The position numbers and the translations under genes are program-made. Of a DNA stretch of 64,000 nt, positions 43,789-52,504 are shown one piece after another; position 1 is the stretch's first letter; each line of letters begins with the position of its first letter. Below the pieces are notes generated by a model. That model did not search any database. It was given only the letters and a program-made list of their open reading frames with translations, and was not told the origin of the DNA. Source of the DNA: DATGPD01 sp041398565. GTDB taxonomy: Bacteria > Planctomycetota > UBA1135 > UBA2386. The stretch spans positions 186,001 to 250,000 of the forward strand of contig JAWKUN010000003.1 of NCBI GenBank assembly GCA_041398565.1, read 5' to 3'.

Positions 43789-46700
43789 TCAGCGGCCGAG
43801 CGGCAGCTTCATCTTGCTCACCGGCAGGTGCACCTCGACGGTCTGGCCGGCGCGCGTCGTCACCGGGGCGTTGCCGACGAAGCCGCGCACGAAGAGCATC
43901 ACCCGCAGATCCAGCGCCGGCAGACGATCGATGACGTTGCGGCCGGGCTGGGCGAACGCGCTGCGCCGGCGGAAGCCGCTCGCTGTCTCCGGGTGCGCCG
44001 GCAGGATCGAGAGCACGAGGTCCTCGGGCAGCGTCTCCTCACCCTCGACGTGCACGACGAGGGTGGCGTCGCCGTCGCTCGCGACGAACTCGGTCTGGCA
44101 GTCGTCGTGCTCGACCTCGATCTGGCGGCTGAATGTCCGGCAGGCTCGGTCGCCACGTCGCTCGACGAGAGCGACCTCGTGCGTGCCGGGTGGCACACGC
44201 TCGATGATGGCCGTCCCCGACGCGTCGGCGCGGGCTGTCCGTTGCTCCGATCCGATCAGCACCTCGACGCCAGCGAGCGGCGCGCCGGCGGCGTCACGCA
44301 CCGCGACCGTCACCGTGGCGCCGTGGCCGAGCACCACCTGCTGCGCCGGGGTGATGGTCGCGCGCGTCACGGTGATCGGGCCGTGCGTGGCGGGCAGCCA
44401 GTCGGCGTGCTCGACGCGCAGGAAGACGTCGCCTTCCGGCACGTTCTCGAGCTGGAAGGCGCCCTGCGCGTCGCTCGTCGCGATCGGCCGCCCCTCGTCG
44501 TCGTTGGGCTCGTGCGGTTGCAGGGGCCGGCCACGGACGTAGGCCTTGATGCGGGCGCCGGCGATCGGCAGCGACGTCTCGCGGTCGCGCACCGTGCCCG
44601 CGACGGAGGTGCCGGGGAAGAGCCGGAACACCACCTGCGCCGGATCGGCGTCCGCCTGCACGACGACATGGTCGTCCACCGTCGGTGCGAAGCCGTCGGC
44701 GCTGGCCTCGAGCGCGAACACCGCCCCGATCTGCACCTCTTCGTCGATGCGGAAGGTCCCGTCGTCGGCGCGGAACACCTTGCCACCCCGCACCCAGGAG
44801 GCGCTGTAGCCGCCGCCTTGCTGCTCGCCGTCCTGCAGACGCGGGTCGCCGAAGCGGATGCGGAACGTGCGGAGTGGTTCGCCGGAGCGCCCGTCGACCA
44901 CCGTGCCGGCCATGAAGCCGTGGCGGTCGAGCACGATGTCGAGGTCGTCGCGGTCGGCGTCGGTGATCGGGACCTGTTTGCGCAGCACGCCGCGTCCGTA
45001 GAGCTCGAGGCTCAGGCCGTCGGCCGGCAGGCCTTCGAGTCGGAAGCGTCCCGCCGCGTCGGTCGTGCCGCGGACGTCACTGAGGTACTCGCCGCCGAGC
45101 CGAGGGGCGATCGACACGTTGGCCATCGGCTGGCCCTCCCGGTCGCGGACGCGCCCCGCGACGAAGTGGCCGGCGTCGAGCACGACCCGAATGTCGAGGG
45201 CCGGCGCTGGTGCCGCCGGTACGGTCACCTCCTGGCGCTTGCTGGCGAGCCCGCGTCGTTCGACGTTGAGGGTGTGCTCGCCGGCCGCCACGCACGGGAA
45301 CGCGAAGCGGCCGTGCAGATCGGTGAATGCGTCCAGCCGGTCGTAGGCGTTGGGCGACGATCCCAGAAACACCGTCGCGGCTGGGATGGGCTGGCCGCTT
45401 GGCCCGAACACCGTGCCGGTCACGGCGGTGCCGCGGTGCATCACCAGGTCCTGCGCGACGTCGGCCGCGCTCGCCTGCACCTCGGCCTTGGCCTCGACGA
45501 ACCCCTCGCGGCGTGCGAACACGCTGTGCGAGGCGAGGCTCGGGTCCAGGTTGTCGAGGACGTAGCGCCCGTCGTCGTCGGTCTCGGCACCGTCAGCGTA
45601 GATCGTGTAGAAGGTGCGCACGGTGGCGCCGGCGACCGGCCGCCCGTCGTCGTCGGTGATGCGGCCGTGGATGCGGTTGGCGCGGCGCAGGGACAGATCG
45701 ACCTCGCCGACGCCGCGTTGCACGTCGATGGCGACGTCGTGGCGAAGGTCGACGAAGCCGTGGGCGCCCACGGTCAGCCCCACGGTCGGGGAGGTCGGCA
45801 CTGCCAGTTCGAAGCGGCCGCCTTCGCCGGTGGGCACGCCGCGGCTGCGCCAGCCGTAGCGCACGCGGGCGCCGACGATCGGTTGCCCGCGGTCGTCGAG
45901 CACGCGGCCGAGGACCCGAGCGTCGAGGAAGCTGAGACTCAGTCTGACGCGTGGCGGCGGATCCCCGGGCGCCACCACGAAGGTCTCGGGGTAGCTGTGC
46001 ACCCGCTCGCCTTCGCCGCGCAGCTCACAGAAGGTCACGACCTCCGGCGGCTCGAGCGGCCAGTCGAAGCGTCCGTCGGCATCGGCGACGAGGAGCGTCT
46101 CGACGGCGGGCTCGCCCTTGGCTTCGGTGGCGCGGTAGGCGCGTGCCACGATCCGGGCCGACGGTGCCGGGCGGTTGCTGTTCTGCACGGCTTGACCGCG
46201 CACGATCCAGGTCGCGGTCGCGGGCACTTCGACGCGGACGGGCGATTCGCTCCGCGGGTCGGGCGCGTCTTCGTGCCCGGTGACCGTCGTCTCTGCAGCG
46301 GCCGCCAGCTCACTCGCCGGCGGCAGCGACGGCGCGGCGGCCGGTGGCGCGGCACTCGGTCGGTCGAACCAGAAGAAGGCGGCCACGAAGACCGCTGCTG
46401 CCGCGGCGGCCACGAAGAACTTCACTCCGCTCGTCATGAGGAATACTCCCGTCGTGCCCACCAGGGTCGAGCCCTCGCATCCGAACAAGGCGCCGAGTCC
46501 GAGCCGCCAGTCACGGCCGTCCCGTCCGGCGAGGCGCGCGCGCACCATCGCCAGGCCGCGTTGCAGCTGGCTCTTCACCGTCGCCACCGGCAACCCGGTC
46601 GCCGTCGCGATGGCGCGCGGCGACTGCTCCTGCAGGTAGCGGCGCAGCAGGACGCTCTGGTAGGGTTGCGGCAGCGCCAGCACCGCTTCTGCCAGGTCGC

Positions 46701-46998
46701 GGAAGGTGTCGCGCGCCAGCAGTTCGGCATCGGCCGCTGGCAGCCGCTCGGCGCGCGCGGCGATCTCCTCGCGGCGCCGCCGTCGTTGCCGGTTGCGGTG
46801 GTGCTTGGCGGCGATGCCGCGCACCACCGAGGTCATCCACCCGCCGAGCGGGCCGGGCTGCGCCGGCGGTGCGGTCAGTGCTTGCACCGCGGCGTCCTGC
46901 AGCACGTCATCCGCGTCATGCTCGCCCACCAGGTGGCTCGCCAGTCGACGCAGGGCATGCGCATGGGCATGCAGCTCGGATGCGAGGGAGGGTGACAT
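43789..46998 (-). CDS. ECF sigma factor fused to membrane span and carboxypeptidase-regulatory repeats
   Basis: 1069 residues in one uninterrupted frame. Residues 10-75 are sigma region 2 (LVGEHDADDVLQDAAVQA, GGWMTSVVRGIAAKHHRNR) and 105-160 are region 4 (LPQPYQSVLLRRYLQ, PRAIATATGLPVATVKSQL). A membrane span follows at 192-212 (VKFFVAAAAAAVFVAAFFWF), and about 820 extracytoplasmic residues contain some eight carboxypeptidase-regulatory-like beta-sandwich repeats (GRVLDDRGQPIVGARV, GRITDDDGRPVAGATV, GTVFGPSGQPIPAATV). The sigma domain is thus tethered to the membrane and linked to a possible surface sensor. Release by proteolysis is a possible mode of action. Confidence 0.88.
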   Translation of the reverse strand: MSPSLASELHAHAHALRRLASHLVGEHDADDVLQDAAVQALTAPPAQPGPLGGWMTSVVRGIAAKHHRNRQRRRRREEIAARAERLPAADAELLARDTFRDLAEAVLALPQPYQSVLLRRYLQEQSPRAIATATGLPVATVKSQLQRGLAMVRARLAGRDGRDWRLGLGALFGCEGSTLVGTTGVFLMTSGVKFFVAAAAAAVFVAAFFWFDRPSAAPPAAAPSLPPASELAAAAETTVTGHEDAPDPRSESPVRVEVPATATWIVRGQAVQNSNRPAPSARIVARAYRATEAKGEPAVETLLVADADGRFDWPLEPPEVVTFCELRGEGERVHSYPETFVVAPGDPPPRVRLSLSFLDARVLGRVLDDRGQPIVGARVRYGWRSRGVPTGEGGRFELAVPTSPTVGLTVGAHGFVDLRHDVAIDVQRGVGEVDLSLRRANRIHGRITDDDGRPVAGATVRTFYTIYADGAETDDDGRYVLDNLDPSLASHSVFARREGFVEAKAEVQASAADVAQDLVMHRGTAVTGTVFGPSGQPIPAATVFLGSSPNAYDRLDAFTDLHGRFAFPCVAAGEHTLNVERRGLASKRQEVTVPAAPAPALDIRVVLDAGHFVAGRVRDREGQPMANVSIAPRLGGEYLSDVRGTTDAAGRFRLEGLPADGLSLELYGRGVLRKQVPITDADRDDLDIVLDRHGFMAGTVVDGRSGEPLRTFRIRFGDPRLQDGEQQGGGYSASWVRGGKVFRADDGTFRIDEEVQIGAVFALEASADGFAPTVDDHVVVQADADPAQVVFRLFPGTSVAGTVRDRETSLPIAGARIKAYVRGRPLQPHEPNDDEGRPIATSDAQGAFQLENVPEGDVFLRVEHADWLPATHGPITVTRATITPAQQVVLGHGATVTVAVRDAAGAPLAGVEVLIGSEQRTARADASGTAIIERVPPGTHEVALVERRGDRACRTFSRQIEVEHDDCQTEFVASDGDATLVVHVEGEETLPEDLVLSILPAHPETASGFRRRSAFAQPGRNVIDRLPALDLRVMLFVRGFVGNAPVTTRAGQTVEVHLPVSKMKLPLGR

Positions 46999-47373
46999 CG
47001 ATACTCGCTCCTACCCACCGGGCGGCGCGCGGATGCAGGATCGTAGACGGCGCACGCGGGCAGGGCGGGTCGACTGCCTGCCAGCCGGCCGCGCAGAATG
47101 GTCGCGAGCCTGATCCACGGGCTCGTTCTGGATCCGAAAACGGCCGTGTGATCGCGGAGTTCGTCCGTCCGAAGGCCATCCAGCGTTCGGCGGTGCAGCC
47201 TGGCTCCATCCGCTGCAAGGCTGGTGCGATGGCCGACGACTTCTGTCGTCCGGCCATCACTCGATTGGGCCGCAGCTTCCAGCAGACGTCCGGGTCAAGC
47301 GTTCGCACGACTCCTCTGCCTACGACGGAGCAACTTCGCGAAGTCGTGCGGCGGGTGATGGAGCGCGACTGAC
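46999..47373. other. Intergenic region upstream of FG-GAP gene
   Basis: 375 bases between the divergent sigma-fusion gene and the FG-GAP gene. Frames crossing it have no recognisable product. Promoters for both genes should lie here; I find no clear motif. Confidence 0.4.
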
Positions 47374-48924
47374 ATGAGTTGTGTCCGCCTGGTGCAAGTT
47401 GGCTCTCTCCTCGGAGGGAGCCTGCTCCCCTGCCAGTTGCCGGTCCCCATCGCCGAATGGGGACCGGGGCTGAGAGCGCGCCCCGAACTGCTAGTCACAA
47501 CGACCGGTCCGATGCCGATCCCGAACGACGTCGACGATGATGGCGACGTCGACCTCGTGTCCGGGGGCTCGTGGGACGGCAGCGCATCCATGACTCTGCT
47601 GCGGAACGACGGACGCGGCGGCTTCACAGCAGAGCTGATCCCACCGCGGCCCACGATGAGCATGTTCGCGGGTGGCGGGGCGCTGGGTGACATCGACGGG
47701 GACGGCCACGCGGACATGGTGTTCGCCGGATACTCATTTGGCCCCCCACTGGGAGGCGCCGACCGCCCGTACGTCTTCATCGGCGACGGAGCGGGCAACT
47801 TCTCGCTCGACTGGACCCGGTTTCCTGTGTCGCCAGCTCGACGTGGCTGGCCGGCGGTCGTCGATGTCGACCGGGATGGGGATCTCGATGTCGTCTTCAG
47901 CGGCGAGACGTACGGGTCCGTCACTGGCAGCGTAGAGATCTGGCTCAACGACGGCCGAGGCTTCTTCACGGATGGCACTGTGGCCCGCGTACCGGCTGGC
48001 ACCGGGACCTTCGAGTTCCTCACCACGGGCGACATCGATGGCGACGGCGCCGTGGACATCGTCATCGGTCGCGGGAACTGGGGCAGCAGCAACCCGATCC
48101 CCAAGCGCATCCTCTGGAACGACGGCACCGGCCACTTCACCGTGCAGGACCTGCCGCCGTCGTGGCAGTCCGTGACGCGCGCATTCGTCGTCGACGTCGA
48201 TGGCGACGGCAGGAACGACATCTTCTTCAAGGGTGGTCAGGGCTACCTGTGCCTGAACCAGGGCAGCCGGACGCTCGTCCAGGCGCCCTTCCCTCACTGC
48301 GCCGGTTCCGACGACGACAAGTGGGCGCAGATCATCGACATCGACGCCGATGGCGATCCCGACGTCGTCTACACCGGGATCCTCGGGGGCCCCTGGCTCG
48401 CCCTCAACGACGGCCACGGCCACTTCGTGGCGGCCCCTGGTTGGATGCACGGGGGCTGGCCGGGCGTGATCCACCACCTTGCGGTGGCGGACGTCGACGG
48501 CGATGGGGACGAGGACGCCTACGCGGTCATGGAGGCGATGCCTCCCCTGGTGCCGCCCGGCCTCGGCAGCGTGCTCTTCAACCTGCACCGACAGGTCTGG
48601 GGCCTGCCCACCGCCACCCGCGGCGGCACCTACGACCTCGAGGTCTGCGGTCGACCGGGCTCGGTGCTTGCCGTCGCGATGAGTGCAGCGCGGTCGATGT
48701 CTCCCTTGCCGTTGGGATCGCTCGGGAGCTGGCACCTCGAGCCATCGAGCACTCTCGTCCTCGGCACGCTCGCCATGGACGTCTTGGGCAAGGGGCACGT
48801 CCCTCTGCCGATCCCGAACCTGCCCTACCTCGGCAACCGCCGCTTCTACTTCCAGGGCCTCGACCTCGACCGCGGCGCCGCGCCGCTGCACGCCACCGGC
48901 TGGTGGTCGATGCTCGTGCAGTGA
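47374..48924 (+). CDS. Secreted FG-GAP/VCBS repeat protein
   Basis: 516 residues. The N-terminus (VQVGSLLGGSLLPCQLP) may be a weak signal peptide. Repeated calcium-binding loops of the FG-GAP type occur about every 55 residues (DVDDDGDVDLVSGG, DIDGDGHADMVFAG, DVDRDGDLDVVFSG, DIDGDGAVDIVIG, DVDGDGRNDIFFKG, DIDADGDPDVVYTG, DVDGDGDEDAYAV), forming a beta-propeller. The last 110 residues are a separate module ending ATGWWSMLVQ, like other secreted proteins here. Likely adhesive or structural. The stop codon lies inside a short tandem repeat. Confidence 0.82.
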   Translation: MSCVRLVQVGSLLGGSLLPCQLPVPIAEWGPGLRARPELLVTTTGPMPIPNDVDDDGDVDLVSGGSWDGSASMTLLRNDGRGGFTAELIPPRPTMSMFAGGGALGDIDGDGHADMVFAGYSFGPPLGGADRPYVFIGDGAGNFSLDWTRFPVSPARRGWPAVVDVDRDGDLDVVFSGETYGSVTGSVEIWLNDGRGFFTDGTVARVPAGTGTFEFLTTGDIDGDGAVDIVIGRGNWGSSNPIPKRILWNDGTGHFTVQDLPPSWQSVTRAFVVDVDGDGRNDIFFKGGQGYLCLNQGSRTLVQAPFPHCAGSDDDKWAQIIDIDADGDPDVVYTGILGGPWLALNDGHGHFVAAPGWMHGGWPGVIHHLAVADVDGDGDEDAYAVMEAMPPLVPPGLGSVLFNLHRQVWGLPTATRGGTYDLEVCGRPGSVLAVAMSAARSMSPLPLGSLGSWHLEPSSTLVLGTLAMDVLGKGHVPLPIPNLPYLGNRRFYFQGLDLDRGAAPLHATGWWSMLVQ

Positions 48925-48984
48925 TCAGGGCTCGTGCCGTGATTCAGGGCTCGTGCAGGATCAGGGCCCACACCGTGGTCAGGG
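48913..48984 (+). repeat. Degenerate 17-19-bp tandem repeat over the FG-GAP stop codon
   Basis: Four units lie at 48913-48930, 48931-48949, 48950-48966 and 48967-48984. The first is CTCGTGCAGTGATCAGGG, which includes the gene's last codons and its TGA. Later units diverge by small indels. The remaining spacer to 49104 shows nothing else. Confidence 0.75.
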
Positions 48985-49104
48985 CGAGTCCCCGACCCGG
49001 CCGGATCGGTCGACTGCGTGGGGCCGATCTGACCGCACCAGGCGGCCCCCAGCACGTCCGGTGGACGCGCACCACGTGCGGGCCGCAACCGCGCCGCGTC
49101 CGAG

Positions 49105-51627
49105 TCAGGGACGGATCACCGAGCTCTCGACGTCGGGCGGAATCGCCTCCACCTCGACGACATCGCCGGGCTCGGCGCGCGGACCGGGCCGGAACGCCAT
49201 GAGCATCACCACGAAGCCGATCGCGTAGACGGCGGCGACCGACAGGATCACGGTCGAGAAGCTGGTCTGCATGGCGAGCACGACCGCGCCGGTCGAGCCG
49301 AGCACGCTGGTGAAGCCGTTCACCGCCCACGCCCACGGCACCAGCTCGGGACGCTGGCTGTCGATCAGACGGATGGCGGTGGGGAACGCCATGCCGAGCA
49401 CGAACGCCACCGGTGTCAGCGTGGCGACCACCAGCGTGGCGCGCACCTCGAACGACGCGGCCAGGAACCCGTCGAGGCCGTAGGTCACGACCCACCAGCT
49501 CGCCACGATGAGGACCGGCGCGGCGACGGCGAGCAGGCGCAGGCGAGGGCGGGGCTGGGTCGTCGGGCGCACGGTCAAGGCGCCGAGGCCGGCGGCGACC
49601 AGCATCGCCGGTAGCACCAGCGTCATCGCGTAGGTCGGGTGGCCGAGGAACAGCACCAGCTTCTGCATGAGCGCGATCTCCAGCGCGATGAAGCCGACGC
49701 CGAGCGCGCTGAAGTAGACCAGCGCCGCCACCGTCGTGCGGTCGCGCAGGCCACGCTCGACACCGGCGAGGGGGCGCAGGATGAAGATGGCGCCCAGTAG
49801 CACCGTCTGCGCCATGGCCACCAGGAGCAGCAGGAGGCCGACCGGATACGAGTCGCGGTAAGTGTGGCCGCCGTACTCGCCCTTCTTCCACAGGCTCGAC
49901 CACTTGAAGAAGTTGAAGAAGAACGGTCGCTCGTCGAGGGCCGGCCGCACCTCGTACGGGTGTTTGGCGAAGAACTCGGCGCGCTGCGCCGGCTCGCGGC
50001 GCAGGCAGTCGTCGAACGCCGACGCGGCCGGCACCTCGGGATCGAACAGCACCTTGAAGCCGTTGTCGGCGCAGAAGGCGCGCGCCGCCGCCAGCTCGGC
50101 TGCCGCGAAGGGCTTCCTGCCGATGAGCAGCGTCGCCCAGTGGAACGGGCCTTGGTCGCCGTAGAGCACGAACAGGTGGCGGAAGGCGCCGCCGTGGCCT
50201 TCCTGCTCGAGCGCCGCTGCCGCCGTCGCTGCCAGGCGCAGCGTCTCGCGCGGCTGTTCGGGGAACACGAAGCGCGAGTACGACACGACGCCGTCTTCGC
50301 TCAGCGCCGCCAGGAAGTCGTGCACCGCCTCTTGCGTGTACAGGTAGCTCTCCGACAAGGCGTAGGCGCCGGAACTGAGTGCGGTGTAGGTGTCGACGCC
50401 GCTGAGCTGGATCAGGTCGAAGCGCCGGTCGTGCGCCTTGGCGTCGCGCGCGAAGTGGCGCCCCTCGGCGTGGACCAGCTCGACGCGCGGGTCGTTGGGC
50501 AGGCCGCCGACGTAGTCGGCGAAACGGTTGCGCAGGAGGTCGAGCGTGACCGCGTTGATCTCGGCGCCCGTCACGTGCTTGGCGCCGTGCGCCAGCGCGA
50601 TCTGCAGGTCGACTCCGCCGCCGACGCCGACCGCCAGCACCTCGGGCGCGGTGATGCCGCGCGTGCGCAGGATCGGGAAGCCGACGCCGGTGGTCGAGTG
50701 CAGCAGGAAGTCCATCTGGCCCGGCTCGTCCTTGATGAACATCGTCGGGGCGGCGCCGTCCTGGAAGATCATGCGCAGTGGGTGCGCCGGGGTGCCCTGC
50801 CGGAACACGCCGCCCATCATCGGCACGATGGTGCCCTCCTGACTGACGTCGATGCGAGCCAGCGGGCTCCAGCGCGTCACCTCCAGCATCTTGTGCTGCT
50901 GCAGCGGCGCCATCTCCTTGCTCGGGGCCAGACCGGGGTCGAACGCGTCCGTGCGGGCGACCGGCAGCGCCCACCAACCGACGAGCGCCACCAAGCCCAG
51001 GGCCGCCAGCGCCCGCACCGCCGCCAGCGCCGAGGCCGCTCCGATCGTCTGGCTCAGCCAGAAGCAGGCTGCGGCGACGCCGAACAGCATGCCCAGGGCG
51101 AAGATCAGGCCGGGTCCGCCCAGCGGCTCGAGGCACAGCGGCACCGCCAGCGCACCGCATCCCGCACCCAGGAGGTCGGCGAAGTAGACCGAGCCGACGT
51201 GGCTGCGGTAGGAGCTGATCGCGGCGCAGATGGCGAGGCCGGCGCAGAAGAACGGCAAGGCGATGATGCCGTAGATCAACAACAGGCTGATCAGGTTCAG
51301 CGGCTCGCTGGTGATCTTCTGCGGGTCGAAGAAGACCCGCGTCATCATCAGGTAGCACAGCGGCGTGGCGACGGCCGCCGCGAAGGTGTAGCTCGCCACC
51401 AGCCCATCGGCGTTCTCGCGCCTCGGCCGGCCGGCGGTGCGCACGGTGATCCAGGTGCCGGCAGCACCGAAGCCGAGCAGCGCCACGCCGATCACCACGT
51501 AGGTGAAGTGGTGCCACATGGTGAGCGCGAGCACGCGCGTCAGCACGACTTCGAGCGCCAGAGTGGCGCCGCACAACAAGAACACCCCCAGGTAGGCGAG
51601 GGGGCGGTAGCCCGGCGAGCGGATCAC
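49105..51627 (-). CDS. Multi-span membrane protein with spermidine-synthase-like domain
   Basis: 840 residues from GTG 51627, 13 bases after the export-lipoprotein stop. An N-terminal block of about six membrane helices (YLGVFLLCGATLALEVVLTR, MWHHFTYVVIGVALLGFG) is followed by a Rossmann domain of the spermidine-synthase type (VLAVGVGGGVDLQIALAHGA, EINAVTLDLLRNRF, YTQEAVHDFLAAL). A C-terminal block of seven or so helices closes the protein. Such fused proteins are common but rarely characterised; aminopropyl or methyl transfer is possible. The place next to the Wza-type gene hints at a role in export or modification of polymer. Confidence 0.8.
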   Translation of the reverse strand: MIRSPGYRPLAYLGVFLLCGATLALEVVLTRVLALTMWHHFTYVVIGVALLGFGAAGTWITVRTAGRPRRENADGLVASYTFAAAVATPLCYLMMTRVFFDPQKITSEPLNLISLLLIYGIIALPFFCAGLAICAAISSYRSHVGSVYFADLLGAGCGALAVPLCLEPLGGPGLIFALGMLFGVAAACFWLSQTIGAASALAAVRALAALGLVALVGWWALPVARTDAFDPGLAPSKEMAPLQQHKMLEVTRWSPLARIDVSQEGTIVPMMGGVFRQGTPAHPLRMIFQDGAAPTMFIKDEPGQMDFLLHSTTGVGFPILRTRGITAPEVLAVGVGGGVDLQIALAHGAKHVTGAEINAVTLDLLRNRFADYVGGLPNDPRVELVHAEGRHFARDAKAHDRRFDLIQLSGVDTYTALSSGAYALSESYLYTQEAVHDFLAALSEDGVVSYSRFVFPEQPRETLRLAATAAAALEQEGHGGAFRHLFVLYGDQGPFHWATLLIGRKPFAAAELAAARAFCADNGFKVLFDPEVPAASAFDDCLRREPAQRAEFFAKHPYEVRPALDERPFFFNFFKWSSLWKKGEYGGHTYRDSYPVGLLLLLVAMAQTVLLGAIFILRPLAGVERGLRDRTTVAALVYFSALGVGFIALEIALMQKLVLFLGHPTYAMTLVLPAMLVAAGLGALTVRPTTQPRPRLRLLAVAAPVLIVASWWVVTYGLDGFLAASFEVRATLVVATLTPVAFVLGMAFPTAIRLIDSQRPELVPWAWAVNGFTSVLGSTGAVVLAMQTSFSTVILSVAAVYAIGFVVMLMAFRPGPRAEPGDVVEVEAIPPDVESSVIRP

Positions 51628-51640
51628 AGCGCCCTCGCCG

Positions 51641-52360
51641 TCAGTTCCTGCGGTTTTCGCTGAAGGCGATGATGCCGAACACGGCGCCAACGCTCTCGAT
51701 CGGCAGCACGCGGCGCACCCACAGGTCGACGAAGTAGGCGATGTCGCCGCCGACCGACGTCTGCACGAACACCACGTCGCCGGGCAGCAGCGGGAAGTCC
51801 ATCGACTCTCCGTACAGCACCTGCTTGAGGTTCACGCGGTAGCTGCGCGGCACCTGCGTCGCCGGGTCGGCCCGCGTCACGTACACGTCCTGCCAGTTGG
51901 CGGTGACGATGGTGCCGCCGGTGGCGGCGACCGCCTTGGCCACGCTGAGCTGCTCGGTCCACGCCACCGGGCCCGGCTCCTTGACCTCGCCGCACACGTA
52001 GACCGATTTGGTGCTGGGCGTGGCCAGGGTGACCGTGACCGAGCTGACCGAGAAGTTCTCGCGGCGGTATGCCTCCACCACTTCCAGGCGGAATTGTCCC
52101 ACCGTCTTGTTGGTGGTGATGATCGACCGCTCGAGCTTGGGCAGGCTGACCGCGCCCTCGGCGCTGACCGCCGCCCGCACCGACGGCGAGCCGACGAGGT
52201 CGGGGATGGCGATCTCGAGGATGTCGCCCGGAACCAGGGTGTGGTCCTGGTTCATGTACGCCGCCCACTCCTGGACGACGGCCTTGGCATCGAAGGGGGG
52301 CGCCGTGCTACAGGCGGCGAAGGGGAGCAGCGTGGCGAGCGCGACGACAAGGCGTCTCAT
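51641..52360 (-). CDS. Wza-type polysaccharide export lipoprotein
   Basis: 239 residues from ATG 52360. The signal peptide ends in a lipobox (PFAACS). The polysaccharide export domain starts DHTLVPGDILEIAIPDLVGS and is followed by an SLBB-like domain (SVYVCGEVKEPGPVAW, LSVAKAVAATGG). It ends in a short hydrophobic part. It forms or lines the outer-membrane export channel for exopolysaccharide. The genes for the rest of the export system lie 30 kb away (Wzz type) and at 27-31 kb, so the EPS system is scattered. Confidence 0.88.
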   Translation of the reverse strand: MRRLVVALATLLPFAACSTAPPFDAKAVVQEWAAYMNQDHTLVPGDILEIAIPDLVGSPSVRAAVSAEGAVSLPKLERSIITTNKTVGQFRLEVVEAYRRENFSVSSVTVTLATPSTKSVYVCGEVKEPGPVAWTEQLSVAKAVAATGGTIVTANWQDVYVTRADPATQVPRSYRVNLKQVLYGESMDFPLLPGDVVFVQTSVGGDIAYFVDLWVRRVLPIESVGAVFGIIAFSENRRN

Positions 52361-52504
52361 GTCGGGACAGTTCGGCGAGGGAAGGCGCCGGACTTTAGCT
52401 GAGCGGAGTCGAGGTTCCCAACTCGCACCGTGGCGAAGCACGGACCGGGCGGATTTCGCACGCGACGTGAGGATTCGCCGCACGTGCAGCCCAAGATCAT
52501 GTGC

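Noticed and set aside
43603..46995. Long open frame antisense to the sigma-fusion gene (1130 codons)
   Set aside because: Mirror of the third-position GC bias; no signal or domain, while the minus strand encodes clear sigma and beta-sandwich repeats.
46869..47372. Open frame of 167 codons before the FG-GAP gene
   Set aside because: It begins inside the antisense sigma gene and shows no domain or start signal; most likely chance.
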